Positions 28,556 to 37,647 of a DNA stretch of 64,000 nt are shown piece after piece (the first letter of the stretch is position 1; each line of letters starts with the position of its first letter). The stretch is from Leptotrichia sp. oral taxon 218 (GTDB lineage Bacteria; Fusobacteriota; Fusobacteriia; Fusobacteriales; Leptotrichiaceae): contig NZ_CP072377.1 of assembly GCF_018128225.1 (NCBI RefSeq), positions 868,001-932,000 of the forward strand, written 5' to 3'. The position numbers and the translations under genes are program-made. The notes under the pieces are model-generated. The model did no database searches, was not told the origin of the DNA, and saw only the letters and a program-made list of their open reading frames with translations.

Positions 28556-29347
28556 ATGAAATTAAAGAAATGTTCCAAAATACTTTTGACCTTGACACTT
28601 TTAGGAGTTTTATCAAGCTGTACTACTGCACCGCTTACTGGAAGAAAACAACTTAGCCTTGTAAGTGACGAAAGCATAAGAGAAAAATCTGTGTCTTCCT
28701 ACAATGAATTAATTAGTCAAGCAAGTGCAAAAGGGCTACTTGCAAATGATACGGCTGATGGACAAAGACTTAGAAGAATCGGAAATAAAATGGCTGCAGC
28801 GGTTGAGCAATATTTGAGAGACAATAATTTGTCGAGCAAAGCAAAAAACTTAAATTGGGAATTTAATTTGATAAAGAGTAACGAAGTGAATGCTTTTGCA
28901 ATGCCAGGAGGGAAAATCGCTTTTTATACAGCAATTTTACCAGTATTAAAAACTGATTCTGGAATAGCATTTGTAATGGGGCATGAAATAGGACATGTCA
29001 TTGGAGGACATCATTCTGAAGGTGCAAGTAATCAAGCATTAGCTGGAGTTGCGGCATCTGTTACAGGACTTTTTGCAGGAAATTTGACAACTTCGCTTGT
29101 ATCAGAAGGTCTTAGTATAGGTCTATTAAAATTTAACAGAACACAGGAATATGAAGCTGACAAATACGGTATGATTTTTATGGCAATAGCAGGTTACAAT
29201 CCAGCAGATGCAATTACAGCTCAAGAGAGAATGGAATCAATTGGTGGTGGAAATATCGAAATTTTATCAACACATCCATCTGGAAAAAACAGAGTTGAAG
29301 CAATGAGAAAATTTTTGCCTGAAGCAATGAAATATTATAAAAAATAA
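28556..29347 (+). CDS. M48-family metalloprotease lipoprotein (BepA/LoiP-like)
   Basis: The 263-residue protein has a lipobox signal (LGVLSSC). Zinc ligands are in HEIGHVIGGHH near residue 143 and the third ligand in EYEADKYG near residue 202. The C-terminal STHPSGKNRVEAM matches M48C outer-membrane-associated peptidases, which take part in envelope quality control. SD AAGGAGTG. It stands alone between terminators. Confidence 0.9.
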   Translation: MKLKKCSKILLTLTLLGVLSSCTTAPLTGRKQLSLVSDESIREKSVSSYNELISQASAKGLLANDTADGQRLRRIGNKMAAAVEQYLRDNNLSSKAKNLNWEFNLIKSNEVNAFAMPGGKIAFYTAILPVLKTDSGIAFVMGHEIGHVIGGHHSEGASNQALAGVAASVTGLFAGNLTTSLVSEGLSIGLLKFNRTQEYEADKYGMIFMAIAGYNPADAITAQERMESIGGGNIEILSTHPSGKNRVEAMRKFLPEAMKYYKK

Positions 29348-29416
29348 GAAAAATTATAAAAAATATGTAAGAAATAAAAAAATTGAAAAAATAAAATAAA
29401 AAATAAAAAAATTGAG

Positions 29417-29477
29417 ATAGAGTAAAATTGAATTTTATTTAAAAATTTAAAAATAAAAATATTTTGCTCTATTTTTT
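29417..29477 (+). terminator. Intrinsic terminator after the M48 gene
   Basis: ATAGAGTAAAAT (29417-29428) pairs with ATTTTGCTCTAT (29461-29472) with one G-U, followed by T5. Confidence 0.65.
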
Positions 29478-29534
29478 AAATTATTAAAAAATAAAAAATA
29501 AAGTAAAATAAAATAAAAGGAGTGTTATATTAAT

Positions 29535-30554
29535 ATGAATAAAGATAAAGAAAAAAATATAATAAAAAATAAAATAAGTGTCGCTCCAATGGTTGATAGA
29601 ACTGACAGACACTTTAGAAATTTTGTGAGAATGATAAATAAAGATATACTTTTATATACAGAAATGATTACAGCACAGGCAATTATAAATGGAGATTTAG
29701 ACTACATCTTAGGTTTTGACAAAATTGAAAATCCCATCGTTTTGCAAATTGCGGCAACAAATCCAGAAGATGCTTACAAAGCTATTAAAATTGCAGAAAA
29801 GTATGACTATGATGAAATAAATTTGAATGTGGGATGTCCGTCAGACAGAGTTTCTGGAAATATGATGGGAGCCTGTCTTATGGCGTATCCAGAAAAAGTG
29901 GCACAAATTTTGGAGGCAATGAATTCGGCTACTTCAAAACCTATTTCGGTAAAGCACAGAATCGGGATAGACGGCACAAAAATATTGCCTGATGACCTTT
30001 CAAAAAAAGTGCTTGATACATATGAAGATATGAAAAATTTTGTAGAAATTATAAAAAAAGTTGGAGTTAAAAAGTTTATAATTCATGCGAGAATAGCCGT
30101 ATTAGCTGGTCTTGATACAAAACAAAATAGAGAAATTCCACCCTTGAGATATGACGAAGTTTATAAAATAAAAAAAGAAATGCCAGATTTGTATGTAGAA
30201 ATTAATGGAGGAATTAAAACAGTTGAAGAAATTGACAAACACTTGGAACATGTTGATTCTGTAATGATTGGACGGAAAATCTATGATGATCCAATGATTT
30301 TGACAAAATTTGGGAAGTATTATGGGAAAGATATCAAAATTACAAGAGAAGAAATTATAGAAAAAATGATAAAATATGTGGAAAAGATGGAACTAGAAGG
30401 AACAAGACCACATTTATTTTTAATGCACACTCATGGCTTATTTTTTGGACAGCGAGGAAGCAAGTTTTGGAAAAGAGCTATTAATGATCCAAAGGCAGAT
30501 TCTTTTATGTTAAAAAATTTTTTAAAAGAGTTAAGAAATAAAATAAAAATTTAA
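29535..30554 (+). CDS. dusA: tRNA-dihydrouridine synthase, DusA type
   Basis: The 339-residue flavoprotein reduces uridines in the tRNA D-loop. It opens ISVAPMVDRTDRHFRNFVR. The motif NLNVGCPSDRVSGNMMGACLM carries the catalytic Cys and matches the DusA branch (GCPSDRV). VSVKHRIGID-like and EINGGIKTVEEI, SVMIGRKIYDDP phosphate motifs follow. The insertion IIHARIAVLAGLDTKQNREIPPLRY is a DusA trait. SD AAGGAGTG. Confidence 0.9.
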   Translation: MNKDKEKNIIKNKISVAPMVDRTDRHFRNFVRMINKDILLYTEMITAQAIINGDLDYILGFDKIENPIVLQIAATNPEDAYKAIKIAEKYDYDEINLNVGCPSDRVSGNMMGACLMAYPEKVAQILEAMNSATSKPISVKHRIGIDGTKILPDDLSKKVLDTYEDMKNFVEIIKKVGVKKFIIHARIAVLAGLDTKQNREIPPLRYDEVYKIKKEMPDLYVEINGGIKTVEEIDKHLEHVDSVMIGRKIYDDPMILTKFGKYYGKDIKITREEIIEKMIKYVEKMELEGTRPHLFLMHTHGLFFGQRGSKFWKRAINDPKADSFMLKNFLKELRNKIKI

Positions 30555-30697
30555 AATAATTTTATAAAAATTATTTTATAATCAAAATATTGCCATAACA
30601 AATATAAAAAAATATTTTACAAATTAAAAAATATATGTAATAATTATAATGTTGATATCAAATTAAGTGAAAAAAATAATTTAAAAGGAGAATATTT

Positions 30698-31459
30698 ATG
30701 CACGAAGACACAGTATCTAAAGTTTCAAATGCGGCAAAAGGTAAAATTGAATTGCTGCAACAAAGTAAATCCAGATATTTAATGTCAGCAGGACTTGCTG
30801 GATTGTTTATTGGATTTGGAATTATGCTTATTTTTGTAATTTCAGGACTTTTAGGAAAGAGTCCGGCAACTAAAGTTGTTATGGGAGTAGCTTTTCCAGT
30901 TGCCTTGAGTTTGGTAGTTGCACTTGGTGTGGAACTGTTTACTGGAAATAATATGGTTGGTTTTGCAGGATTTTTAAATAGAGCAATAACTGGAAAAGAA
31001 TTGATTGAATTATGGATATTTTCATACATTGGAAATCTTATTGGTTCAATTATAGGTGGAGCGTTATTTGTTTTTTCAGGAGTTGCAACACCGCAAATAG
31101 TTGATGCATTTGTAAAAGCGGGTGTGGCAAAGACGACAGCACCAGCGGGACAATTATTTTTTAGAGGAATTTTATGTAATTTTCTTGTTTGACTTGCTGT
31201 ACTTTGTGGAATAAAATTAAAAGAAGAAACTGCAAAATTAATAATGGTTTTCTGGTGTTTATTCGTTTTTATAACATGTGGATTTGAACATAGTGTGGCC
31301 AATATGACACTTTTTACGATTGCAAATTTATTAAACGGTGCAAAAGTTACATTGGGAGGAAGCGCTTATAATTTACTATTTGTAACATTAGGTAATATAG
31401 TTGGTGGCGGATTTATCGGTTTTGCATATTACTATATTGGAAGAGAAAAAAATAAATAA
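30698..31459 (+). pseudogene. FNT-family channel (formate/nitrite/hydrosulfide) with in-frame TGA
   Basis: Read through, 253 codons encode a full FNT protein with about six membrane helices: GVELFTGNNMVG, RGILCNFLV, FEHSVANMTLF (central His) and GNIVGGGFIG. Codon 165 (31190-31192) is TGA, in LCNFLV-x-LAV, a site where family members usually have Cys (LVCLAV). After TGA the same frame continues unbroken to 31459. It lies 51 bases before asrA, like the hydrosulfide channel (HSC/FNT3) next to asrABC in clostridia, so HS- export is the likely role. A nonsense mutation is the simplest reading; Sec decoding is possible but no SECIS-like hairpin is apparent. Confidence 0.8.
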
Positions 31460-31510
31460 AAAGAATTTTACTAATTAAAAGTGGAGAGAAAATCTAATTT
31501 GGGAGGAAAA

Positions 31511-32542
31511 ATGAAAATAAGTTTAGATTACGAAAATTTTAATGCGGCACTTTCAAAATTGAGTAAAGAATATGAAATCTATGCTCCAATTGAAATACCG
31601 TATCGTGGAACTTTTTCTGATACGCCTGTTATCAGATATTCAAAAATAAATAAAGTGGAAGAAATTTGCTTTGATAAAAAATCACATTTTTCGGCAAAGG
31701 AAATAATGCTGCCAATAACTCAAACAATGTTTTATTTCACTGGCGACGAATATAAAATGCCAGAAGAACAGGATAAAAAATATTTAATATTTTTAAGAAG
31801 CTGTGATTTTCACGGAGTAAAAAGAGTGGATGAAATTTATTTAAATAACAAATTTTTAGATATTTATTATAAAAAAGTGAGAGATAAAGTTAAATTTGTC
31901 GTATTTGGATGTCCAAATTCATTTGAAAATTGTTTTTGCGTGGATATGGGAACTAATAAGACTGATAAATATAATTTGGGAATCAAAGTTACAGAAAATG
32001 AAATTTTTGTTGACATAAAAGATGACGAAATGAAAGAGTTTTTTGAAGAAACACAAAATAAAGAAAAAGACTTTGAAATGGAATTTGTAACTGACAATGA
32101 AATTCATGTAGATATTCCAGACAATATTGAACTTTCTGATATTATAAATTTAGATTTATGGCGTGAATATGACAGCCGTTGTATAGCTTGTGGAAAATGT
32201 AATTTCGTTTGTCCAACTTGTACTTGTACGACGACACAAGATGTATTTTATAGCGAAAATGACAATAATGGAGAACGAAGAAGAGTGTGGGCTTCGTGCC
32301 ATGTAAATGGATTTACTGATATGGCTGGTGGACATTCGTTTAGACAAAGACATGGAGATAGAATGAGATTTAAAGTTATGCATAAAATTTCTGACTTTAA
32401 AAAGAGATTTGGCTATCAAATGTGTACAGGGTGTGGACGATGTGATGACGCTTGTCCTGAATACATTTCGTTTTCAAACTGCATAAATAAATTAAGTGCG
32501 GAACTAAAGAGAATTTCTAAAGAAAAAAGGGGTGAAATCTAA
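31511..32542 (+). CDS. asrA: Anaerobic sulfite reductase subunit A
   Basis: The 343-residue iron-sulfur subunit of the AsrABC enzyme. ATG 31511 is preferred because GGGAGG sits five bases upstream; an in-frame GTG at 31481 lacks an SD. Two 4Fe-4S motifs in the C-terminal third: CIACGKCNFVCPTC and CTGCGRCDDACP. It shuttles electrons to the siroheme subunit. Its stop overlaps the asrB start by one base (TAATG). Confidence 0.93.
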   Translation: MKISLDYENFNAALSKLSKEYEIYAPIEIPYRGTFSDTPVIRYSKINKVEEICFDKKSHFSAKEIMLPITQTMFYFTGDEYKMPEEQDKKYLIFLRSCDFHGVKRVDEIYLNNKFLDIYYKKVRDKVKFVVFGCPNSFENCFCVDMGTNKTDKYNLGIKVTENEIFVDIKDDEMKEFFEETQNKEKDFEMEFVTDNEIHVDIPDNIELSDIINLDLWREYDSRCIACGKCNFVCPTCTCTTTQDVFYSENDNNGERRRVWASCHVNGFTDMAGGHSFRQRHGDRMRFKVMHKISDFKKRFGYQMCTGCGRCDDACPEYISFSNCINKLSAELKRISKEKRGEI

Positions 32543-33363
32543 TGGAAAATGTTTATTTGCCAACAGCGCATAAAGTTTTGCTTGTAGAGCAGACAACGGA
32601 TTTAGAATGGCTTTTTCGTGTGGAATATAATGAAAGTAGCGTAAATGCTGGACAATTTATGCAAGTGTCGCTTCCTAAAGTTGGAGAAGCTCCTATTTCA
32701 ATCGCAAATTTTGACTTGGAAAAAGGATATCTGGATTTTTTGATTAGAAAAGTTGGAAAAGTTACTGACGAAATTTTTAAATTAAAAGCTGGAGATAAAG
32801 TATTCTTGCGTGGACCTTACGGAAATGGTTTTCCAATTGAGGAATATAAAAATAAACATATTGTAATGGTCGTTGGAGGAAGTGGAATTGCACCAGTTCG
32901 TCCGATTATTGAATATTTTACAAAGCATCCTGAAGAAATGAAGTCTTTTAAAATAATTGTAGGTTATAAAAATTATGAAAGCGTGATTTTTGAAGAAGAG
33001 TTTTCTCGTTGGAGGGAAAATATCGAGATTTTAGTTACTTTGGACAATGCTGAAAGTGCAAGAAATTTAGGAAAAACTGAAGAAGAGTTTCACGAAGGGA
33101 GGGTAACTAAATATATCCCAGATTTGAAAGTTGAAAATATGGATGAAACTGAATTTATCGTAGTGGGACCGCCAATAATGATGCATTTTGCCTGTCTTGA
33201 AATTTTGAAATTAAATGTGCCAGTTGAAAAAATATGGGTTTCATTTGAGAGAAAAATGTCGTGTGCGGTTGGAAAATGTGGGCACTGCAAGATTGATGAA
33301 ACATACATCTGCTTAGAAGGACCTGTATTTAAGTATGATAAGGCACAAAAATTGTTGGATTAA
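32542..33363 (+). CDS. asrB: Anaerobic sulfite reductase subunit B
   Basis: The 273-residue FAD/NAD(P)H-binding subunit related to PyrK. The FAD motif ISIANF, NAD site VVGGSGIAPVRPI, and C-terminal cluster cysteines CAVGKCGHC and ICLEGP are seen. It takes electrons from NADH for sulfite reduction. Translationally coupled to asrA. Confidence 0.93.
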   Translation: MENVYLPTAHKVLLVEQTTDLEWLFRVEYNESSVNAGQFMQVSLPKVGEAPISIANFDLEKGYLDFLIRKVGKVTDEIFKLKAGDKVFLRGPYGNGFPIEEYKNKHIVMVVGGSGIAPVRPIIEYFTKHPEEMKSFKIIVGYKNYESVIFEEEFSRWRENIEILVTLDNAESARNLGKTEEEFHEGRVTKYIPDLKVENMDETEFIVVGPPIMMHFACLEILKLNVPVEKIWVSFERKMSCAVGKCGHCKIDETYICLEGPVFKYDKAQKLLD

Positions 33364-33406
33364 AAAAAATTTTTAGAAATTTGAATTTAAGAAAGAAGGC
33401 AATAAA

Positions 33407-34384
33407 ATGAGTATGGATTTAAATAGAAAAGTTGTTACAAAAAATGCATATAGAGTGACAAAAGATAGATCAAAAACTGCACTTCGTGTAAGAGTTCCAG
33501 GTGGAGCTATTACAGCAGAAATAATGGGATTAGTTGCAGACATAGCAAATACTTACGGAGATGGAAATGTGCATATTACAACTCGTCAAGGATTTGAAGT
33601 TTTGGGAATCAATTGGAAGGACATTGAAAAAGTCAATAAAATGGTTCAGCCAATTATGGAAAAGTTAGATATTAATTACAAGGACAAAGATAAAGGATAT
33701 GCAGCAGCTGGGACAAGAAATGTGGCGGCTTGTATTGGAAACAAAGTTTGTCCAAAAGGGGCCTACAATACAACTGAGTTGGCTAAAAAAATAGAAAAAG
33801 TAATCTTCCCAAATGATTTTCACTTTAAAGTTGCTCTAACTGGCTGTCCAAATGACTGTCAAAAAGTGAGAATGCATGATTTTGGAATAATTGGAATGGC
33901 AAAACCTGAACTGGATGAATCAAAATGTGTTTCATGCGGAATGTGTGAGAGAAAATGTAAAAAATTATCTACAGGAGCAATTACATATAAAAATTATAAA
34001 CCTGTGAGAGATCACTACAGATGTATAGGTTGTGGAGAATGTGTCTTAAACTGTCCTACAGGAGCGTGGACAAGATCACCTAAGAAGTATTATAAACTTG
34101 CGATAATGGGAAGAACTGGAAAGCAAAATCCAAGACTTGCTGAAGATTGGCTTTTGTGGGCAGACGAAGAATCAATTATAAAAATTATGAAAAATACTTA
34201 TGAATATGTTGATAAATATATAGATAGAAGTCTTCCAAAAGAGCATATTGGTTATATCGTTGACAGAACTGGATTTGATGAATTTAAGAAATGGGTTCTA
34301 AAAGATGTAAACTTACCTGAAGAAGCTATTATGATTGATAGAATTTACTGGGGAAATGGCATAAAATATCCTGGAATTAGATAA
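33407..34384 (+). CDS. asrC: Anaerobic sulfite reductase subunit C (siroheme)
   Basis: The 325-residue catalytic subunit reduces sulfite to sulfide. The N-terminal siroheme fold has RVRVPGGAITAEIM and THTRQGFE-like (ITTRQGFEV) segments. The siroheme/4Fe-4S cysteines are CIGNKVCPKGAYNT and CPNDCQKVR. A ferredoxin insert gives CVSCGMCERKC and CIGCGECVLNCP. A terminator follows. With the FNT channel and asrAB it forms a sulfite-to-sulfide module. Confidence 0.94.
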   Translation: MSMDLNRKVVTKNAYRVTKDRSKTALRVRVPGGAITAEIMGLVADIANTYGDGNVHITTRQGFEVLGINWKDIEKVNKMVQPIMEKLDINYKDKDKGYAAAGTRNVAACIGNKVCPKGAYNTTELAKKIEKVIFPNDFHFKVALTGCPNDCQKVRMHDFGIIGMAKPELDESKCVSCGMCERKCKKLSTGAITYKNYKPVRDHYRCIGCGECVLNCPTGAWTRSPKKYYKLAIMGRTGKQNPRLAEDWLLWADEESIIKIMKNTYEYVDKYIDRSLPKEHIGYIVDRTGFDEFKKWVLKDVNLPEEAIMIDRIYWGNGIKYPGIR

Positions 34385-34427
34385 TTTTTTGTAAAAAAAT
34401 AATAAACTTGAAAAGAAAATAATAATT

Positions 34428-34461
34428 TGATACTATTTAACAAAAGGATAGTATCATTTTT
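34428..34461 (+). terminator. Intrinsic terminator after asrC
   Basis: GATACTAT (34429-34436) pairs with ATAGTATC (34448-34455), followed by a T-rich run. It falls inside the theoretical 5' extension of the queH frame, which argues against that extension. Confidence 0.8.
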
Positions 34462-34492
34462 ATTTAATTTAATAAAAAAAGGAGTAAAGAAA

Positions 34493-35191
34493 TTGATAGA
34501 AGAAAATATAAAAAATGCGAAAGAAATACTTGAAAAAATGAATCCAAATCAAAAAATTAATTATCACACAATTTTAGGGAAATTAATAGATGATTGGAAA
34601 AAAAATGAAATTCGACCGAAAATATTGGTTCATAGCTGTTGTGCGCCGTGCAGTACCTATGTTTTGGAGTTTCTTACGCAATATGCCGATGTTACCGTAC
34701 TTTTCGCCAATAACAACATTCATCCCCGAGCTGAGTATGAAAAAAGAGCTTTGGTGCAGAAGGAATTTATTGAAAATTTTAATAAAAAAACTGGAAATAA
34801 TGTTGGATTTATTGAAGATGAGTATAAACCTGCTGATTTTTATCGTGCTGTAAAAGGTCTGGAAGATGAAAAAGAAGGTGGGAAAAGATGTACGGCTTGC
34901 TTTCAAATGAGACTTGACATAGTGGCTAAAAAAGCGCAAGAATTAGGATTTGACTACTTCGGGAGCGCCTTGACACTAAGTCCACATAAAAATAGTCAGC
35001 TTATAAATACTTTGGGGCTAGAAATTCAAGAAATTTTTGATGTAAAATATTTGCCGTCGGATTTTAAGAAAAATAATGGCTACAAGCGTTCAGTTGACAT
35101 GTGTGCTGAATATGATATTTACAGACAATGTTACTGCGGTTGCGTATTTGCAGCGCTAGATCAAGGAATTGATTTAAACGAATATAAATAA
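34493..35191 (+). CDS. queH: Epoxyqueuosine reductase QueH
   Basis: I use TTG 34493 (232 residues) after AAAGGAG; the frame is open further upstream but that part crosses the asrC terminator. QueH reduces epoxyqueuosine to queuosine in tRNA using an iron-sulfur cluster. Its Cys pairs are visible: HSCCAPCS near residue 43, GGKRCTACFQMRL, and QCYCGC at the C-terminus; GSALTLSPHKNSQLIN is the family signature. No other queuosine genes are in the window. Confidence 0.9.
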   Translation: MIEENIKNAKEILEKMNPNQKINYHTILGKLIDDWKKNEIRPKILVHSCCAPCSTYVLEFLTQYADVTVLFANNNIHPRAEYEKRALVQKEFIENFNKKTGNNVGFIEDEYKPADFYRAVKGLEDEKEGGKRCTACFQMRLDIVAKKAQELGFDYFGSALTLSPHKNSQLINTLGLEIQEIFDVKYLPSDFKKNNGYKRSVDMCAEYDIYRQCYCGCVFAALDQGIDLNEYK

Positions 35192-35207
35192 AACTGTGAA
35201 AATAAAA

Positions 35208-35260
35208 AAACTCATTAATTAAATGACAGATGATCATTTTAATGAGTTTAATTTTTTTTA
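35208..35260. terminator. Terminator between convergent queH and SemiSWEET
   Basis: AAACTCATTA (35208-35217) pairs with TAATGAGTTT (35240-35249), extended by an inner TTAAATGA/TCATTTTAA stem with a bulge, then T8. The A run on the left lets it work for both strands. Confidence 0.75.
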
Positions 35261-35269
35261 TTAAATTAT

Positions 35270-35527
35270 TTAAAACGCTGTAATTGTTGCAAGTAGTCCA
35301 AAAATTATTCCTGGTAGATTTGCTGCTGACAAAGGATAATCTTTCTTTTCTTTTAAGAGTCCGTAGCTTGTCCATATTGTACAGTTAATTGTTGCAGCTA
35401 AAGGCTGTAGAAAAAAAGTTTTATTTCCGTGTAAGTTTCCCATTATTTGTGGAACATAAGACACATACATCAAAACTGAAAGTAATGTTCCAATCCATCC
35501 TAAAATTTTTAAATTTTTTTCAGTCAT
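35270..35527 (-). CDS. SemiSWEET-type sugar transporter
   Basis: ATG at 35527 (85 residues) is best, with GAAGGAAG upstream; the frame extends eight codons further. Three membrane helices and the PQ motif SYVPQIMGNLHG identify the SemiSWEET/MtN3 family; the half-transporter dimerises to move small sugars. A conserved Asn/Trp region follows (NCTIWTSYGLLK). It stands alone on the minus strand. Confidence 0.88.
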   Translation of the reverse strand: MTEKNLKILGWIGTLLSVLMYVSYVPQIMGNLHGNKTFFLQPLAATINCTIWTSYGLLKEKKDYPLSAANLPGIIFGLLATITAF

Positions 35528-35919
35528 TTTTCTTCCTTCTTTCTTTAACACTCTAGTTTTTTATTTTTTCTATAATTATATAATTATAAAATATTGAGTG
35601 TTAATTTTTTTATTTTTATTTATTAGATAATTATACTACTTTTTATTTAAAAATTCAAATTAATTTTTATATTTTTAGTAAAATTAAAATCAGAATTTTT
35701 CTAAATAAAAGAAAAAAATTATAAAAGTATAACTTAATTCAAAGTAAGATTGTGGTATAATATCAAAACAAAAAAATTTTTGAATATTAAAGTTAAATAT
35801 TAAAATTTAAATTTTAGCAATAAAGGTTGCTAGTTTTTTTTATTTTAAGAAAAAAATTAAAAGAAAATGTACTTTCAAAAATATAAAAAAATTTTTGAAG
35901 TATTGAGAAAGGAAGGAAT
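35528..35919. other. Divergent intergenic region upstream of the ABC exporter
   Basis: Holds an isolated TATAAT (about 35756-35761) with a weak -35, reading rightwards, and a short hairpin terminator (35815-35842) lying between that -10 and the ABC gene. Otherwise featureless A/T DNA. Confidence 0.4.
35815..35842 (+). terminator. Leader terminator upstream of the ABC exporter
   Basis: TAGCAA (35815-35820), 6-base loop, TTGCTA (35827-35832), then G and eight T. A transcript from the TATAAT at about 35756 would meet it before the ABC start at 35920, so it may be an attenuator. Confidence 0.6.
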
Positions 35920-37647
35920 ATGGTAAAAACATTGTTTTCACATATTGGTGAATATAAAAAAAGTACTTTAATTGCGCCAATTTTCATTGCGCTAGAAGCT
36001 ATTCTGGAAATGCTTATACCGACACTTATGGCTTCAATCATTGATTTGGGATTAAATAAGGGAGATATGAGCTTTACTATAAAAATTGGAGCATTTACGC
36101 TAGTTATTGCGATGGTTTCGCTTACAGCTGGAATTTTGGCGGGAAGATATGCGTCACATGCTTCTGCTGGGTTTGCTAAAAATTTGAGATGGGCGATGTT
36201 TAATAAAATACAGCAATATTCGTTTACAAATATTGATAAGTTCTCCACAGCTGGACTTATCACAAGATTTACAACCGATGTAAATAATATTCAAATGTCA
36301 TTTCAACTTTTGATAAGAGCATTTTGCAGAGCGCCAGTTATGCTTGTTGTAGCGATGTTTATGTCGTTTTTAATAAGTCCAAAACTTTCAGTTATATTTT
36401 TAGTTGCAATTATATTTTTAAGCTGCGTTTTAGCATTTATAATGTTTGGAGTTCATCCTTATTTTTCTCGTGCAATTAGAAAATATGATGATTTGAACAT
36501 AAATTTGCAGGAAAATATAAATGGAATTAGAGTTGTAAAATCTTTTATTCGAGAAAAGTATGAAACAAATAAATTTAAAAAAGCTACAAAAGAATTAAAA
36601 GAGTTGATGTTAAAAGGGGAACGAATGATAGTTTTTATTGCACCAGCAATGCAGTTAACAATATTTTCATGTATTTTACTGTTATCTTGGCTAGGAGCAA
36701 AAATGATTGTTTTAGGAGATTTGACAACTGGACAGCTGACAAGTTTATTTGCGTATACAACAAATATTTTGATGAGTTTGCTTATGATGGCTATGGTTAT
36801 GGTGAATATCGTTTTATCTCGTGAATCAGGGGAACGAATAGCACTTGTATTAAATGAAGAGCCAAGCATAAAAAATCCGCAAAATCCCATAAAACAAGTT
36901 AAAAATGGAGATATTGAGTTTAAAAATGTAAACTTTAGCTATAGCAATAATCCTGAAATATTAAATTTGGAAAATATTAATTTAAAGATAAATTCTGGAC
37001 AGACCATTGGAATAATCGGCGGAACGGGAAGTTCAAAGTCGGCACTTGTTCAGCTTATTCCAAGACTTTATGATGTGATAAGCGGAGAAGTTCTTGTAAG
37101 TGGTAAAGATGTTAGAAATTATGATATAAAGACGCTTCGTGACAATGTAGCGATGGTCTTGCAAAAAAATGTGCTTTTTTCTGGAACAATAAAAGAAAAT
37201 CTTCGTTGGGGAAATAAAAATGCAACGGACAGTCAAATTGAGCATGTGTGTAAATTGGCACAAGCTGATGAATTTATCCAAAAATTTCCTGATAAATACG
37301 ATACTTATATAGAGCGTGGCGGGACAAATGTTTCTGGTGGACAGAGACAAAGACTTTGTATCGCAAGAGCACTGCTTAAAAATCCTAAAATATTAATTTT
37401 AGATGATTCAACAAGCGCAGTTGACACGAAAACGGATAAATTAATAAGAAATGCGTTTAAAAATGAAATTCCACATATTACAAAAATAATTATCGGACAA
37501 AGAATTTCGTCAATAATTGACTCAGATAAAATTATTGTCATGAATGAAGGAAAAATCGTAAATTTTGGAACACACGAAGAATTAATCAAATCTAGTCAGA
37601 TTTATCGAGAAATTTACGAATCACAGACAGAAGGGAGTGAAAAATAA
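35920..37647 (+). CDS. ABC exporter half-transporter with degenerate NBD
   Basis: The 575-residue protein has six membrane helices (about 1-310) and an NBD. The Walker A reads GTGSSKS (368-374), where the consensus has G before K, and the Walker B is LILDDSTSAVD with Asp in place of the catalytic Glu. The signature is VSGGQRQR. These are traits of the non-catalytic site of heterodimeric exporters (TM287/288, BmrCD). The Ser for Gly in Walker A is unusual even there. It overlaps its partner by one base. Probably multidrug or lipid export. Confidence 0.9.
   Translation: MVKTLFSHIGEYKKSTLIAPIFIALEAILEMLIPTLMASIIDLGLNKGDMSFTIKIGAFTLVIAMVSLTAGILAGRYASHASAGFAKNLRWAMFNKIQQYSFTNIDKFSTAGLITRFTTDVNNIQMSFQLLIRAFCRAPVMLVVAMFMSFLISPKLSVIFLVAIIFLSCVLAFIMFGVHPYFSRAIRKYDDLNINLQENINGIRVVKSFIREKYETNKFKKATKELKELMLKGERMIVFIAPAMQLTIFSCILLLSWLGAKMIVLGDLTTGQLTSLFAYTTNILMSLLMMAMVMVNIVLSRESGERIALVLNEEPSIKNPQNPIKQVKNGDIEFKNVNFSYSNNPEILNLENINLKINSGQTIGIIGGTGSSKSALVQLIPRLYDVISGEVLVSGKDVRNYDIKTLRDNVAMVLQKNVLFSGTIKENLRWGNKNATDSQIEHVCKLAQADEFIQKFPDKYDTYIERGGTNVSGGQRQRLCIARALLKNPKILILDDSTSAVDTKTDKLIRNAFKNEIPHITKIIIGQRISSIIDSDKIIVMNEGKIVNFGTHEELIKSSQIYREIYESQTEGSEK

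Noticed and set aside
31190-31192. Calling the FNT TGA a selenocysteine codon
   Set aside because: The Cys position fits, but I find no stable hairpin at the right distance after TGA and no sel genes in the window. Kept only as a question.
31190-31192. TGA read as Trp (recoded genetic code)
   Set aside because: Trp is TGG throughout the window, no other gene has internal TGA in a conserved site, and the family residue is Cys.
31481-31510. GTG start for asrA
   Set aside because: GGGAGG lies just before ATG 31511, inside the extension.
34427-34492. N-terminal extension of queH
   Set aside because: The extension crosses the asrC terminator hairpin and lacks an SD; TTG 34493 has a strong one.
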